In this document: positions 49,518 to 58,956 of the stretch, one piece after another
Layout: each line of letters begins with the position of its first letter
Numbering within the stretch: the stretch's first letter is position 1
From: Enterobacter dykesii
GTDB taxonomy: Bacteria; Pseudomonadota; Gammaproteobacteria; Enterobacterales; Enterobacteriaceae
Assembly: GCF_008364625.2 (NCBI RefSeq)
Contig: NZ_CP126604.1
Location: 372,001-436,000 of the forward strand
Direction of reading: 5' to 3'
DNA length: 64,000 nucleotides
Position numbers and translations under genes: made by a program
The notes under the pieces: model-generated
The model's input: only the letters and a program-made list of their open reading frames with translations
Databases searched by the model: none
Told to the model about the DNA's origin: nothing

Positions 49518-51140
49518 ATGCACTGGCAGACTCATACCGTTTTCAATCAACCTGCCCCACTTTCTAACAGCAACCTTTTTCTCTCGGACTGCGCCCTGCG
49601 TGACGCAGTCTCGCGTGAGGGTGCCGAATGGGATATCGAACTGCTCGCCAGCATCGGGCAGCAGTTAGGCACCGCAGAGTCGCTGGAGTTGGGCAGGCTG
49701 GCAAACGTCAACCCGCCCGAGCTGTTACGCTATGACGCCACCGGGGAGCGGCTGGATGACGTCCGCTTTCACCCTGCATGGCACCTGCTGATGCAGGGGC
49801 TTTGCGCCAACCGCGTGCATAACCTGGCGTGGGAAGAGGAGGCGCGTAAAGGGTCGTTTGTCGCGCGGGCCGCACGCTTTGTGCTTCATGCGCAGGTGGA
49901 GGCGGGCACGCTGTGCCCGGTCACCATGACGTTCGCCGCCACGCCGCTGCTGCAGCAGGCGCTTCCCAAAATATTTCACGACTGGCTGACGCCGCTGCTC
50001 AGCGATCGCTACGATCCTCATCTTGCTCCCGGTGCGCAAAAGCGCGGCCTGCTGATCGGCATGGGCATGACGGAAAAGCAGGGCGGCTCGGACGTGCTCA
50101 GCAATACCACCAAAGCGGAAAAATGCAGCGACGGCAGCTACAGGCTGGTGGGGCACAAATGGTTTTTCTCCGTCCCGCAAAGCGATGCGCATCTGGTGCT
50201 GGCCCAGGCGAAGGGCGGGCTGTCCTGCTTTTTTGTGCCGCGCTTTTTGCCTGACGGACAGCGCAACGCCGTCCGGCTGGAGCGCCTCAAGGACAAGCTC
50301 GGAAACCGCTCCAACGCCAGCAGCGAGGTGGAGTTTCTTGACGCCTCCGCCTGGCTACTGGGTGAAGAGGGCGAAGGGGTACGGCAGATCCTCAAAATGG
50401 GCGGTCTGACGCGCTTTGACTGCGCGCTGGGCAGCCACGGACTGATGCGTCGGGCGCTCTCGGTGGCGCTGTACCATGCCCATCAGCGTCAGACCTTCGG
50501 CAAAAATCTTATCGATCAGCCGCTCATGCGCGAAGTGCTAAGCCGGATGGCGCTGGTGCTGGAGGGGCACACGGCGCTGCTGTTCCGCCTGGCCCGCGCG
50601 TGGGATAAACGCGCGGATCCGCAGGAGGCCGCCTGGGCGCGGCTGTTTACCCCGGCGGCGAAATTTAGCGTCTGTAAAGCGGGCATCCCGTTTGTCGCTG
50701 AGGCGATGGAGGTGCTGGGTGGGATCGGTTATTGCGAAGAGAGCGAACTTCCCCGCCTGTACCGAGAGATGCCGGTGAACAGCATCTGGGAAGGGTCAGG
50801 AAATATCATGTGCCTGGACGTGCTGCGCGTGCTGGCGAAGCAGCCCGGCATTCACGATCTGCTTGCCGACGAGTTTGCGCAGGTGAAAGGGCAGGACAGA
50901 CACTTCGACCGCAGCTGGCGACAGCTTCAGCAAAAACTGCGTAAACCGCAGGAGGCGCAGGGGCGGGAGATCGCGCAGCAGCTTTTCTTGCTGGGTGCCG
51001 GAAGCCAGATGCTGCGGCACGCGTCGCCCCCGGTGGCTCAGGCGTGGTGCCGCATGATGCTGGATACCCGTGGCGGCACGCTGATGAGCGAGCAGATACA
51101 AAGTGACCTGCTGCTGCGCGCCACGGGCAGAGTTGGCTAG
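49518..51140 (+). CDS. aidB: Adaptive-response acyl-CoA dehydrogenase-like protein AidB
   Basis: AidB is an acyl-CoA-dehydrogenase-fold flavoprotein that binds DNA and is induced by Ada upon alkylation damage. The 540-residue protein contains the FAD-binding CPVTMTFAATPLL, GMGMTEKQGGSD and EVLGGIGYCEES stretches. The ATG at 49518 is preceded by GAAGGAGGGAG; the longer frame to 49443 is rejected. Its TAG stop overlaps the stop of the convergent chemoreceptor gene by three bases within CTAG. Confidence 0.96.
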   Translation: MHWQTHTVFNQPAPLSNSNLFLSDCALRDAVSREGAEWDIELLASIGQQLGTAESLELGRLANVNPPELLRYDATGERLDDVRFHPAWHLLMQGLCANRVHNLAWEEEARKGSFVARAARFVLHAQVEAGTLCPVTMTFAATPLLQQALPKIFHDWLTPLLSDRYDPHLAPGAQKRGLLIGMGMTEKQGGSDVLSNTTKAEKCSDGSYRLVGHKWFFSVPQSDAHLVLAQAKGGLSCFFVPRFLPDGQRNAVRLERLKDKLGNRSNASSEVEFLDASAWLLGEEGEGVRQILKMGGLTRFDCALGSHGLMRRALSVALYHAHQRQTFGKNLIDQPLMREVLSRMALVLEGHTALLFRLARAWDKRADPQEAAWARLFTPAAKFSVCKAGIPFVAEAMEVLGGIGYCEESELPRLYREMPVNSIWEGSGNIMCLDVLRVLAKQPGIHDLLADEFAQVKGQDRHFDRSWRQLQQKLRKPQEAQGREIAQQLFLLGAGSQMLRHASPPVAQAWCRMMLDTRGGTLMSEQIQSDLLLRATGRVG

Positions 51141-53068
51141 CCTTTTAGCTGGAACAGGCTCACCAGCTGAGCCAGGTGTGAACCCTTCTCGCGCAGCGTT
51201 TGAGCGGTTTGCTCGCTGCGTGAGATGCGATCGGCATTGATATGCGAAGCTTCGCCTATATGGGTCATGGCGAGGTTCACCTGGCCGATACCGGCGGACT
51301 GCTCGCGTGAGGCATGGTTAATCTCGGTGACCAGCTGGCTGATGTTATCGATATGAATGATGATGTCATCCATCGCCAGGCGCGTCCGTTCAGACAGCGC
51401 ATGTCCCTCACTCACTTTTCTGAGCGTATCGCCAATCAGCTGTTCAATCTCCTTCACCGCGTTAGCGCTGCGTCCCGCCAGCGCGCGAACTTCCTGCGCG
51501 ACTACCGCAAACCCTTTGCCGTGCTCGCCTGCGCGGGCCGCTTCCACTGCCGCATTCAGCGCCAGAATATTGGTCTGGAAAGCGATGGATTCGATCACTC
51601 GCGTGATGTCTTCGATGCGTTTTGACGCTTCGCGAATATCGTCCATGGTCGATACCGCGTGGGTGACCGTCTCACCGCCCTGATGGACCGCGAGCGAGGT
51701 TTCACCCACCAGCTGCTGCGTTTGCTCCATGTTGGCGGCATTTTGCTGAACGGTGGCGGCCAGCTGCTCCATGCTGGCAGACGTCTCTTCCACGCTGCTG
51801 GCCTGCTTGTTGATCTGCTCTGAAATCTCGCCAGTGTCGGCGGCCAGCGCGTTGGTGCCCAAATGGATCTCGCCTGCGGCCTCACGGACCTGCAGGACAA
51901 TTTTTTGCAGGCCGCCGCCGATGCCGTTGATCGCATCGATCAGCTGGCCAACTTCGTCCTGACGCGTAACCGGCAGGCTGGAACGGAGATCCCCTGCGGC
52001 ATATTGACGGGCAAGATGGATCACATTGCGCAGCGGTCGAGTCAGCATGCGGCGAATAATGACCACGAACAGGCCAGCAAAAAGGATGGATAAGACCACG
52101 CCGGCCAGCAGGAAACGATCGCGCATGGCGTTGACGCTTGAGAGCAGCACCGATTTATCCACTTCGCCCACGATAGTCCAGTTCCAGCCTGGCAGCGGGG
52201 TATACGCCATTTTAAGCGTCCGGCCGTCGTCGCTTACGCGCTCCAGCGTGCCGGGTTTGTCACTCAGAAGCTGTTGCTGGGTCGCGCCGTCCCACTTCGG
52301 CAGCTGTCCCTCTTCGCTGGTATGGAACAGGTATTGCCCGCGCGTTTTGCCGTTGCTGCGATCCAGCACAAAGAAGTGACCGCTCTCGCCCAGGCGGCGG
52401 TTAAGGATTTTCTCGCGCATGACGTTCCAGGAGTGGGTGATGTCCACCCCGACAAAGACGATCGCAATGACCTGTCCTTCGGCGTTTTTAACCGGCTGGT
52501 ACTGGGTGATGTAGCGTTTGCCAAACAGCAGCGCCAGGCCGCGGTAGACTTCACCTTTGTTGACGGCGGCAAAGGCCGGGCTGGCGTTATCCAGCACGGT
52601 TCCCATCGCCCGCTCGCCATTCTCTTTGCGCAGGGAGGTCGCTACGCGAACAAAGTCGTTTCCGCTGCGTACAAACAGCGTCGAAATGGCTCCCGTACGA
52701 TTCAGGAACTCGTCCGAAAGCGTGTTATTTTCATGCAGCCCGGTGTCTCCGCCTTTCAGAAGCGGAACGCTAAGTCCGTTAATCGTCTGGGGTTGGGAAG
52801 TATCAATATTCAGGGGCTGCGGTAAAAAGGTGGTAAACAGCCGGGTATAGCTCTCCACTTCTTCACTCAGGCTGGTGTTAAACATCTGCACCATGTCGAC
52901 CATGCCGGTGGACTGATTATGCAGGTCTTCGACCGCAAGGGCTTCAAGCTGCTGGCTGGCTTTTTGGCTGAGCAGAAAAGTGAATAGCAGAAACAGCGTG
53001 GCGACACTGACGCCCGTCAGCAGCGAGAGTTTCGACCCCAGGCCCGCACGGTGGAAAAAATTGATCAT
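51137..53068 (-). CDS. Methyl-accepting chemotaxis protein with double Cache sensor
   Basis: The 643-residue receptor has a first membrane helix (about 13-35), a large periplasmic region of Cache type (about 36-300, with SGHFFVLDRSNGKTRGQYLFH and PLPGWNWTIVGEVD), a second helix (about 303-325), a HAMP domain, and a cytoplasmic signalling hairpin with the highly conserved [36 protein letters not shown]. It ends QLVSLFQLKG without a CheR/CheB-binding NWETF pentapeptide. A sigma-28-like promoter lies upstream. E. coli K-12 has no receptor at this position. The ligand is unknown; Cache domains often bind organic acids or amino acids. Confidence 0.93.
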   Translation of the reverse strand: MINFFHRAGLGSKLSLLTGVSVATLFLLFTFLLSQKASQQLEALAVEDLHNQSTGMVDMVQMFNTSLSEEVESYTRLFTTFLPQPLNIDTSQPQTINGLSVPLLKGGDTGLHENNTLSDEFLNRTGAISTLFVRSGNDFVRVATSLRKENGERAMGTVLDNASPAFAAVNKGEVYRGLALLFGKRYITQYQPVKNAEGQVIAIVFVGVDITHSWNVMREKILNRRLGESGHFFVLDRSNGKTRGQYLFHTSEEGQLPKWDGATQQQLLSDKPGTLERVSDDGRTLKMAYTPLPGWNWTIVGEVDKSVLLSSVNAMRDRFLLAGVVLSILFAGLFVVIIRRMLTRPLRNVIHLARQYAAGDLRSSLPVTRQDEVGQLIDAINGIGGGLQKIVLQVREAAGEIHLGTNALAADTGEISEQINKQASSVEETSASMEQLAATVQQNAANMEQTQQLVGETSLAVHQGGETVTHAVSTMDDIREASKRIEDITRVIESIAFQTNILALNAAVEAARAGEHGKGFAVVAQEVRALAGRSANAVKEIEQLIGDTLRKVSEGHALSERTRLAMDDIIIHIDNISQLVTEINHASREQSAGIGQVNLAMTHIGEASHINADRISRSEQTAQTLREKGSHLAQLVSLFQLKG

Positions 53069-53099
53069 AAATTGCTCATCATTGAAAAGTTATGGTTCT

Positions 53100-53126
53100 T
53101 CAACGGCAGAGCGGGGATTACGTTTA
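53100..53126 (-). promoter_or_regulatory. Sigma-28 (FliA) promoter candidate
   Basis: On the minus strand TAAA-N15-GCCGTTGA matches the sigma-28 consensus TAAA-N15-GCCGATAA at the -35, the spacing and six of eight -10 positions. It lies 32 bases upstream of the chemoreceptor start. Confidence 0.7.
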
Positions 53127-53200
53127 CTGTTTTAATGTAACAAAATGTTATTTAATTGTTCTTTATTGGTTTTATATAAGATAAAAAATTTGCAAAAACG

Positions 53201-53228
53201 AAAAGCCACTAAAAATAAGTGGCTTTTA
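53201..53228 (-). terminator. yjfN terminator
   Basis: AAAAGCCACT and AGTGGCTTTT pair across an AT loop. On the minus strand the stem is followed by CGTTTTTGC. It lies 13 bases beyond the yjfN stop. Confidence 0.85.
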
Positions 53229-53240
53229 TCGGGAGGGAGT

Positions 53241-53516
53241 TTACACGTAGAGAATGGCCTGTACCCGCCAGCGGTCGATATGGTTATCTTCCTGCATCTG
53301 GATGATGCGATACCATGAAGCACCCTGCTCATCGGCCTTTAATGCCACGACACGTTCAACGTCTTGCGGGCTCCCCGAGATATTATTCACGGAGATCTGG
53401 CCAATTTCATTCAGGCCAGTCACACAATCAGCACTGGCGAATTCTGCTGACTGCGCGGTAGTGCTCAGCAGGCCTGCTGAGAGCAACAGTGAGGTCAAAG
53501 CAAGAGTTCGTTTCAT
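53241..53516 (-). CDS. yjfN: DUF1471 periplasmic protein YjfN
   Basis: The 91-residue protein has a cleavable signal peptide (MKRTLALTSLLLSAGLLSTTAQSA) followed by a short DUF1471 (YhcN/BhsA) domain ending WRVQAILYV. The mature part is nearly identical to E. coli YjfN, while the signal peptide differs. I chose 53516, which has GGAG upstream and gives the E. coli length. DUF1471 proteins are stress- and biofilm-related; the precise role here is not certain. bsmA lies upstream in the same direction. Confidence 0.92.
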   Translation of the reverse strand: MKRTLALTSLLLSAGLLSTTAQSAEFASADCVTGLNEIGQISVNNISGSPQDVERVVALKADEQGASWYRIIQMQEDNHIDRWRVQAILYV

Positions 53517-53664
53517 CGTCAGCTCCATTTCACATATATCCGGTATCCGCCGGGCAATCCTTCGCTAATAAACTCCCTTCCATTGATGCGGGCGTGGAGT
53601 TTATTGTGGACAGGAAAATGTCTATGGACGCAAAGCAGTGTAAATCTCGTTCAAAGGAAAACCA

Positions 53665-53973
53665 TTATTTACGGTACAAAATGGCCTGTGAATACCACTG
53701 TCCCGTTATGATGGTTTCGTCGATCATAATGATGACGTAATAATCTGCTTTGGCGGCGACGGCCTGTGCTTTTATTGCCGATTCTGCGTCATCCGGAGAA
53801 CCGCGAACCAGCGCGGAGATGGTGCCCATTCGTTGTAATCCTTCCGTCTGATTACGACGAATCTCCTGTGGATGATCGGCGACTGGTGGAGCGGGTTGCG
53901 GCGTTCCCTGCAGCGCGCTACAGCCACTCAGCAGAAACACCAGCAATAAAGCAGCAAACCTGCGCATAACCAT
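53665..53973 (-). CDS. bsmA: DUF1471 biofilm-stress lipoprotein BsmA
   Basis: The 102-residue lipoprotein has a signal peptide with lipobox LSGC (Cys18), a proline-rich linker (QPAPPVADHP) and a DUF1471 domain ending WYSQAILYRK. E. coli BsmA (YjfO) affects biofilm stress tolerance and motility. The start is set at 53973 (MVMRRF) with AGGAAACG upstream; 53967 and 53994 are alternatives. It is divergent from yjfP and followed by yjfN. Confidence 0.9.
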   Translation of the reverse strand: MVMRRFAALLLVFLLSGCSALQGTPQPAPPVADHPQEIRRNQTEGLQRMGTISALVRGSPDDAESAIKAQAVAAKADYYVIIMIDETIITGQWYSQAILYRK

Positions 53974-54131
53974 ATCTCGTTTCCTGATAGCCATAGTGTA
54001 GTTGTCTGTGAATTTAGTTTTGGGGGAATGTTCCCGAAGTGTTATCTGGGACGTATATTTCGAATGAAAATGACGCGAAAGCGTAACCCAGTTCTCAACA
54101 TTATGAATCATAGATTCGCACAGGGTCGACA

Positions 54132-54854
54132 ATGATTGAAATTGAAATACGCCACCTCGGCGACCATGAAATTTTACACGCGATGCCGGCGGGTAAACGT
54201 GATAAACCGCTGCCAGTTGTGGTTTTTTATCATGGGTTTACCTCATCGAAGCTGGTTTACAGTTATTTTGCGGTAGCGCTGGCGCAGGCGGGTTTTCGCG
54301 TGGTGATGCCAGATGCACCCGACCACGGCGCACGCTTTACGGGTAATGAACAGGCGCGGCTGGGGCAGTTCTGGCAGATTCTGCACGGGAGTCTGACCGA
54401 GTTTGCCGGGCTGCGCGATGCGCTTTATGACGCAGGGCTGGTGGCCGACCATCGTCTGGCGGTAGCCGGGGCATCAATGGGCGGTATGACGGCGCTGGGG
54501 ATTATGACGCATCATCCTGAAGTGAAGTCGGTCGCCTGCCTGATGGGCTCGGGCTACTTTACATCGCTGGCGAAGACCCTTTTTCCCCCTCAGGATTTAA
54601 CGGAAATGACCGCGACGCTGGCAGAGTGGGAAGTGACCCGGGCATTGCCGCGCGTGGCCGATCGCCCGCTGCTGCTGTGGCACGGTGACGCGGATGATGT
54701 GGTCCCGCCCGAGGGAACCTTCCGTCTGCAGCAGGCGTTAATCAATGAAGGGCTGGACGGTAATCTGACCTGCCTGTGGGAACCGGGCGTCCGCCACCGC
54801 ATTACGCCAACGGCGCTGGACGCCACGGTGGCGTTTTTCTGCCAGCATCTGTAA
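54132..54854 (+). CDS. yjfP: Alpha/beta hydrolase YjfP
   Basis: The 240-residue enzyme has the alpha/beta-hydrolase nucleophile elbow GASMGG (Ser near residue 116), the oxyanion region VFYHGFTSSKL, an acidic residue in WHGDADDVV and a C-terminal His in RHRI. E. coli YjfP is reported as an esterase. It is about nine residues shorter than remembered for E. coli. In E. coli the ulaR-ulaG-ulaABCDEF ascorbate genes follow; here they are absent and yjfY comes next. Confidence 0.92.
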   Translation: MIEIEIRHLGDHEILHAMPAGKRDKPLPVVVFYHGFTSSKLVYSYFAVALAQAGFRVVMPDAPDHGARFTGNEQARLGQFWQILHGSLTEFAGLRDALYDAGLVADHRLAVAGASMGGMTALGIMTHHPEVKSVACLMGSGYFTSLAKTLFPPQDLTEMTATLAEWEVTRALPRVADRPLLLWHGDADDVVPPEGTFRLQQALINEGLDGNLTCLWEPGVRHRITPTALDATVAFFCQHL

Positions 54855-54948
54855 ACGCGAAGGACTTTGACGCCCTTATCTTCCAGCATGTGGAGGATCT
54901 CAGGGGGCTCTTTTACCGGGAGTATTCCGGAGCTATTCACAAAAAAAA

Positions 54949-54964
54949 GCCCCCGGCAGGGGGC
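54949..54964 (-). terminator. yjfY terminator
   Basis: GCCCCC-GGCA-GGGGGC, read on the minus strand, is followed by eight T. It lies about 57 bases beyond the yjfY stop. Confidence 0.88.
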
Positions 54965-55021
54965 AACGTCAACTATGGCTATGTTCTCGTTGTTGGCTTT
55001 CCTGGTGCTAGCGTTAAAGCG

Positions 55022-55297
55022 TTATCGGTAAATATCTGCACTGGCGTGCATATTGCCGTTGCTGCCGGGCTCACGGGTTAACATCACGTGGTAATAGGTT
55101 GCGCCCTGCGCATCGGTTTCTTCATTAAGGGCCTGATCGGCTTCACTTTCCGTGGCGAAATTATGATTGATGTAAATGACGCCCAGGCTTTGCACATCAT
55201 CCATGTTTCTGGCCTGTCGGCTGTCTATCTTGATGGCTGCCATTGCGTTTGCACTGAGCAAAAGCGCCGCCATCATGGCTAATGCGATTTTTTTCAT
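55022..55297 (-). CDS. yjfY: DUF1471 periplasmic protein YjfY
   Basis: The 91-residue protein has signal peptide MKKIALAMMAALLLSANAMA and a DUF1471 domain (RNMDDVQSLGVIYINHNFATESEADQALNEE) ending MHASADIYR. It is close to E. coli YjfY, which lies just before rpsF. The function is unknown. It is the third DUF1471 gene within 2.1 kb. It is divergent from rpsF; the gap of 342 bases holds the rpsF promoter and leader. Confidence 0.92.
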   Translation of the reverse strand: MKKIALAMMAALLLSANAMAAIKIDSRQARNMDDVQSLGVIYINHNFATESEADQALNEETDAQGATYYHVMLTREPGSNGNMHASADIYR

Positions 55298-55556
55298 GAT
55301 ATGCGCTCCACGACTACGTGCTGCGAGAGGGGGGGATGCTCCTTCTTTAATTCAGATGACCTCTGATTAAAGTGTAATCACTCATCCGGCGGGGATGCGT
55401 GACCATTTCTGATGCAGTTGTTCAAAAAAACAGCGCTTCCGGGTGTGACCAATTTTAAATCACCCACTTAGACCCGCTTCGCGCTTTGTGCGAATTATTT
55501 GTGCAATCAGCTTGAGTTTCCAGGGGCGCGCAAGTATTATGACGCGTCAATTTTTC

Positions 55557-55616
55557 AGCCGACCTTTAACACGTTCCTTGCCTCCCCGGGCCTCGGCTGA
55601 CCCAGACAGGAGGCTG
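55557..55616 (+). promoter_or_regulatory. rpsF leader, candidate S6:S18 autoregulatory RNA
   Basis: AGCCGA at 55557 pairs with TCGGCT at 55593, and CAGCC (55556) can instead pair with GGCTG (55612), placing structure close to the rpsF start at 55640. The S6:S18 complex is known to bind an rpsF leader structure with a conserved CCG-containing bulge. I recognise the position and a plausible stem, but not the exact bulge. Confidence 0.45.
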
Positions 55617-55621
55617 AATAA

Positions 55622-56035
<414 letters not shown>

Positions 56036-56041
56036 TTTCTG

Positions 56042-56588
<547 letters not shown>

Positions 56589-56617
56589 TCGGGCACGGTC
56601 CATTAATACGACTTTAA

Positions 56618-57079
<462 letters not shown>

Positions 57080-57101
57080 TTTTTTACTCTGCTCACGTTG
57101 A

Positions 57102-57130
57102 AACGCCGGCCTTGTGCCGGCGTTTTGCTT
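57102..57130 (+). terminator. rpsF-rplI operon terminator
   Basis: AACGCCGGC-CTTGT-GCCGGCGTT is followed by TTGCTTTTT, 23 bases past the rplI stop. Confidence 0.9.
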
Positions 57131-57146
57131 TTTACAGATCCAGGTC

Positions 57147-57791
57147 TTAACGCGCCCTGATAAAACTGCCGTCTGGCTGGCGGGTAAACAGCACCTGTTG
57201 TCCATTTCCCGTATCAATCGTTAACCCTGTCACCACCCCGCTGGCATTCTGGCGAATCTGTACCATCTGACCATTCTGCAGGTTACTGAGCGGTTTACCC
57301 GCACCTTCCACCTTCGCCATGGCATACACGTCGGTTGGCGGCAGATTGTGGTCGCGGAACAGCTGTGCCAGCGTTTTGCCCGGCTCTACGCGATAGGAAC
57401 GCCACTGTTGCTCAATGCCGGTAGGCTGTTGCGTCTGAGGCTGAGACGGGGCGGCGGCTTGCTCCTGCGGCTGTTCATCCTGAATGGGTTCTGGCTCAAC
57501 CGGCGCGACCTGACCCGGATCGTTAGACGGGGTCACAAGCTGCGTTTGCATCGGCTGTGCGTCAGGCTGCGGCCGCGTTTGCGACTGAATATCCAGCTGA
57601 GCATTGCGGGTGACGGGTGCGGTATCGACATCATCGCCCCCGGAAGGAAGCAGGAAGCCCACGATCACCATCAGCGCGCCAATGATGATCCCTCTGCGAT
57701 GCAGAGGAGGCAGCGGGTCCATGATGCGAAAATTGTCCGGCGCCTGCCAGATTTTCGCCAGGGTAGGTTTCAGTTCAAATCGCCCGGGCAT
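57147..57791 (-). CDS. ytfB: OapA-domain cell-division protein YtfB
   Basis: The 214-residue protein has a cytoplasmic N-terminus, one membrane segment (RRGIIIGALMVIVGFLLPSG, about residues 33-52), a Pro/Gln-rich periplasmic linker, and a C-terminal LysM-like OapA domain (RVEPGKTLAQLFRDHNLPPTDVYAMAKVEGAGKPL). E. coli YtfB localises to the septum through glycan binding. It is convergent with rplI and divergent from fklB. Confidence 0.92.
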   Translation of the reverse strand: MPGRFELKPTLAKIWQAPDNFRIMDPLPPLHRRGIIIGALMVIVGFLLPSGGDDVDTAPVTRNAQLDIQSQTRPQPDAQPMQTQLVTPSNDPGQVAPVEPEPIQDEQPQEQAAAPSQPQTQQPTGIEQQWRSYRVEPGKTLAQLFRDHNLPPTDVYAMAKVEGAGKPLSNLQNGQMVQIRQNASGVVTGLTIDTGNGQQVLFTRQPDGSFIRAR

Positions 57792-58024
57792 GGCACTCCT
57801 CCTGCTCCGCGTATTTTTTATCCTGTGCCCCGAAGTATAGTTTGCTAACTGCCTGAACGGCGTAGTAAACCCGACATCCGTGACATCAGTTCGGGATTAA
57901 TCCTGGTTCTCTCTATTGTTTCTGTTTCGTCGCGGTTTGTCACCTTAACTTCAGACAAAGTTTTACCCATAAGGGCATGGCTGATATGCTGCCCGCTACT
58001 TTAAATGTGATGGAAGGAAAACCC

Positions 58025-58645
58025 ATGACCACCCCGACTTTTGACACTATCGAAGCGCAGGCAAGTTACGGTATCGGCTTGCAGGTAGGACAGCAGCTGA
58101 GCGAATCCGGCCTGGAAGGTCTGTTACCTGAAGCGCTGGTGGCGGGTATCGCTGACGCGCTGGAAGGCAAACAGCCTGCCGTTCCGGTAGACGTTGTGCA
58201 CCGTGCGCTGCGTGAAATCCACGAACGTGCTGACGCCGTGCGTCGTGCGCGCTTCGAAGAGATGGCAGCCGAAGGTGTGAAATATCTGGAAGAGAACCGT
58301 GAGCGTGAAGGCGTGAACAGCACCGAGTCTGGTCTGCAGTTCCGCGTGATCAATCAGGGCGACGGCGCAATCCCGGCGCGTACCGACCACGTTCGCGTGC
58401 ATTACACCGGTAAACTGATCGACGGTACCGTGTTCGACAGCTCCGTGGCGCGCGGCGAACCGGCTGAGTTCCCGGTCAACGGCGTGATCGCAGGCTGGAT
58501 CGAAGCTCTGACCCTGATGCCGGTCGGTTCCAAATGGGAGCTGACCATCCCGCATAACCTGGCCTACGGCGAGCGCGGCGCTGGCGCGTCCATTCCGCCA
58601 TTCAGCACCCTGGTCTTTGAAGTCGAGCTGCTGGAAATTCTGTAA
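58025..58645 (+). CDS. fklB: FKBP-type peptidyl-prolyl isomerase FklB (FKBP22)
   Basis: The 206-residue cytoplasmic dimeric proline isomerase has an N-terminal helical dimerisation region (about 1-85), a long linking helix and the FKBP domain ([18 protein letters not shown] ... [27 protein letters not shown]). The start at 58025 gives the E. coli length; an ATG at 57977 would add 16 residues. A CCTCTCCCC palindrome follows. Confidence 0.97.
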   Translation: MTTPTFDTIEAQASYGIGLQVGQQLSESGLEGLLPEALVAGIADALEGKQPAVPVDVVHRALREIHERADAVRRARFEEMAAEGVKYLEENREREGVNSTESGLQFRVINQGDGAIPARTDHVRVHYTGKLIDGTVFDSSVARGEPAEFPVNGVIAGWIEALTLMPVGSKWELTIPHNLAYGERGAGASIPPFSTLVFEVELLEIL

Positions 58646-58661
58646 TCGACTTTTCTTATTT

Positions 58662-58683
58662 CCTCTCCCCGGTTGGGGAGAGG
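58662..58683. repeat. CCTCTCCCC/GGGGAGAGG palindrome after fklB
   Basis: CCTCTCCCC-GGTT-GGGGAGAGG, flanked by TTT and AAA so the stem extends to 12 bp, lies 16 bases past fklB. It belongs to the family seen at 13408. The remaining 270 bases up to cycA are AT-rich and hold the cycA promoter and leader; I see no gene. Confidence 0.75.
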
Positions 58684-58956
58684 AAAATAGTGTTAAAACC
58701 TATAGTTACGACGTAATCAATATTTTATCTTGCAAACGAAACTGTTGCGTGTATTTTTGTGAGCTGTTTCGCGCTGTATGAGTGATATGACACTCACTTT
58801 CAACATATTATTAACATAATATCTAAATCATAGTATTCATCCCGCCGATTCTTACCTAATATCGATAAACCCTTACAAAGGGACCGTCATTTTTTTGACG
58901 TTTTTAAAGGCCAGAAGAGCCTTAACAACACAGACAGGCATAAACAGGAAAATTAC

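Noticed and set aside
48050..53228. Considered as a mobile island because of several genes absent from E. coli
   Set aside because: aidB in the middle is ancestral, base composition looks like the surroundings, and there are no integrase, transposase or flanking repeats.
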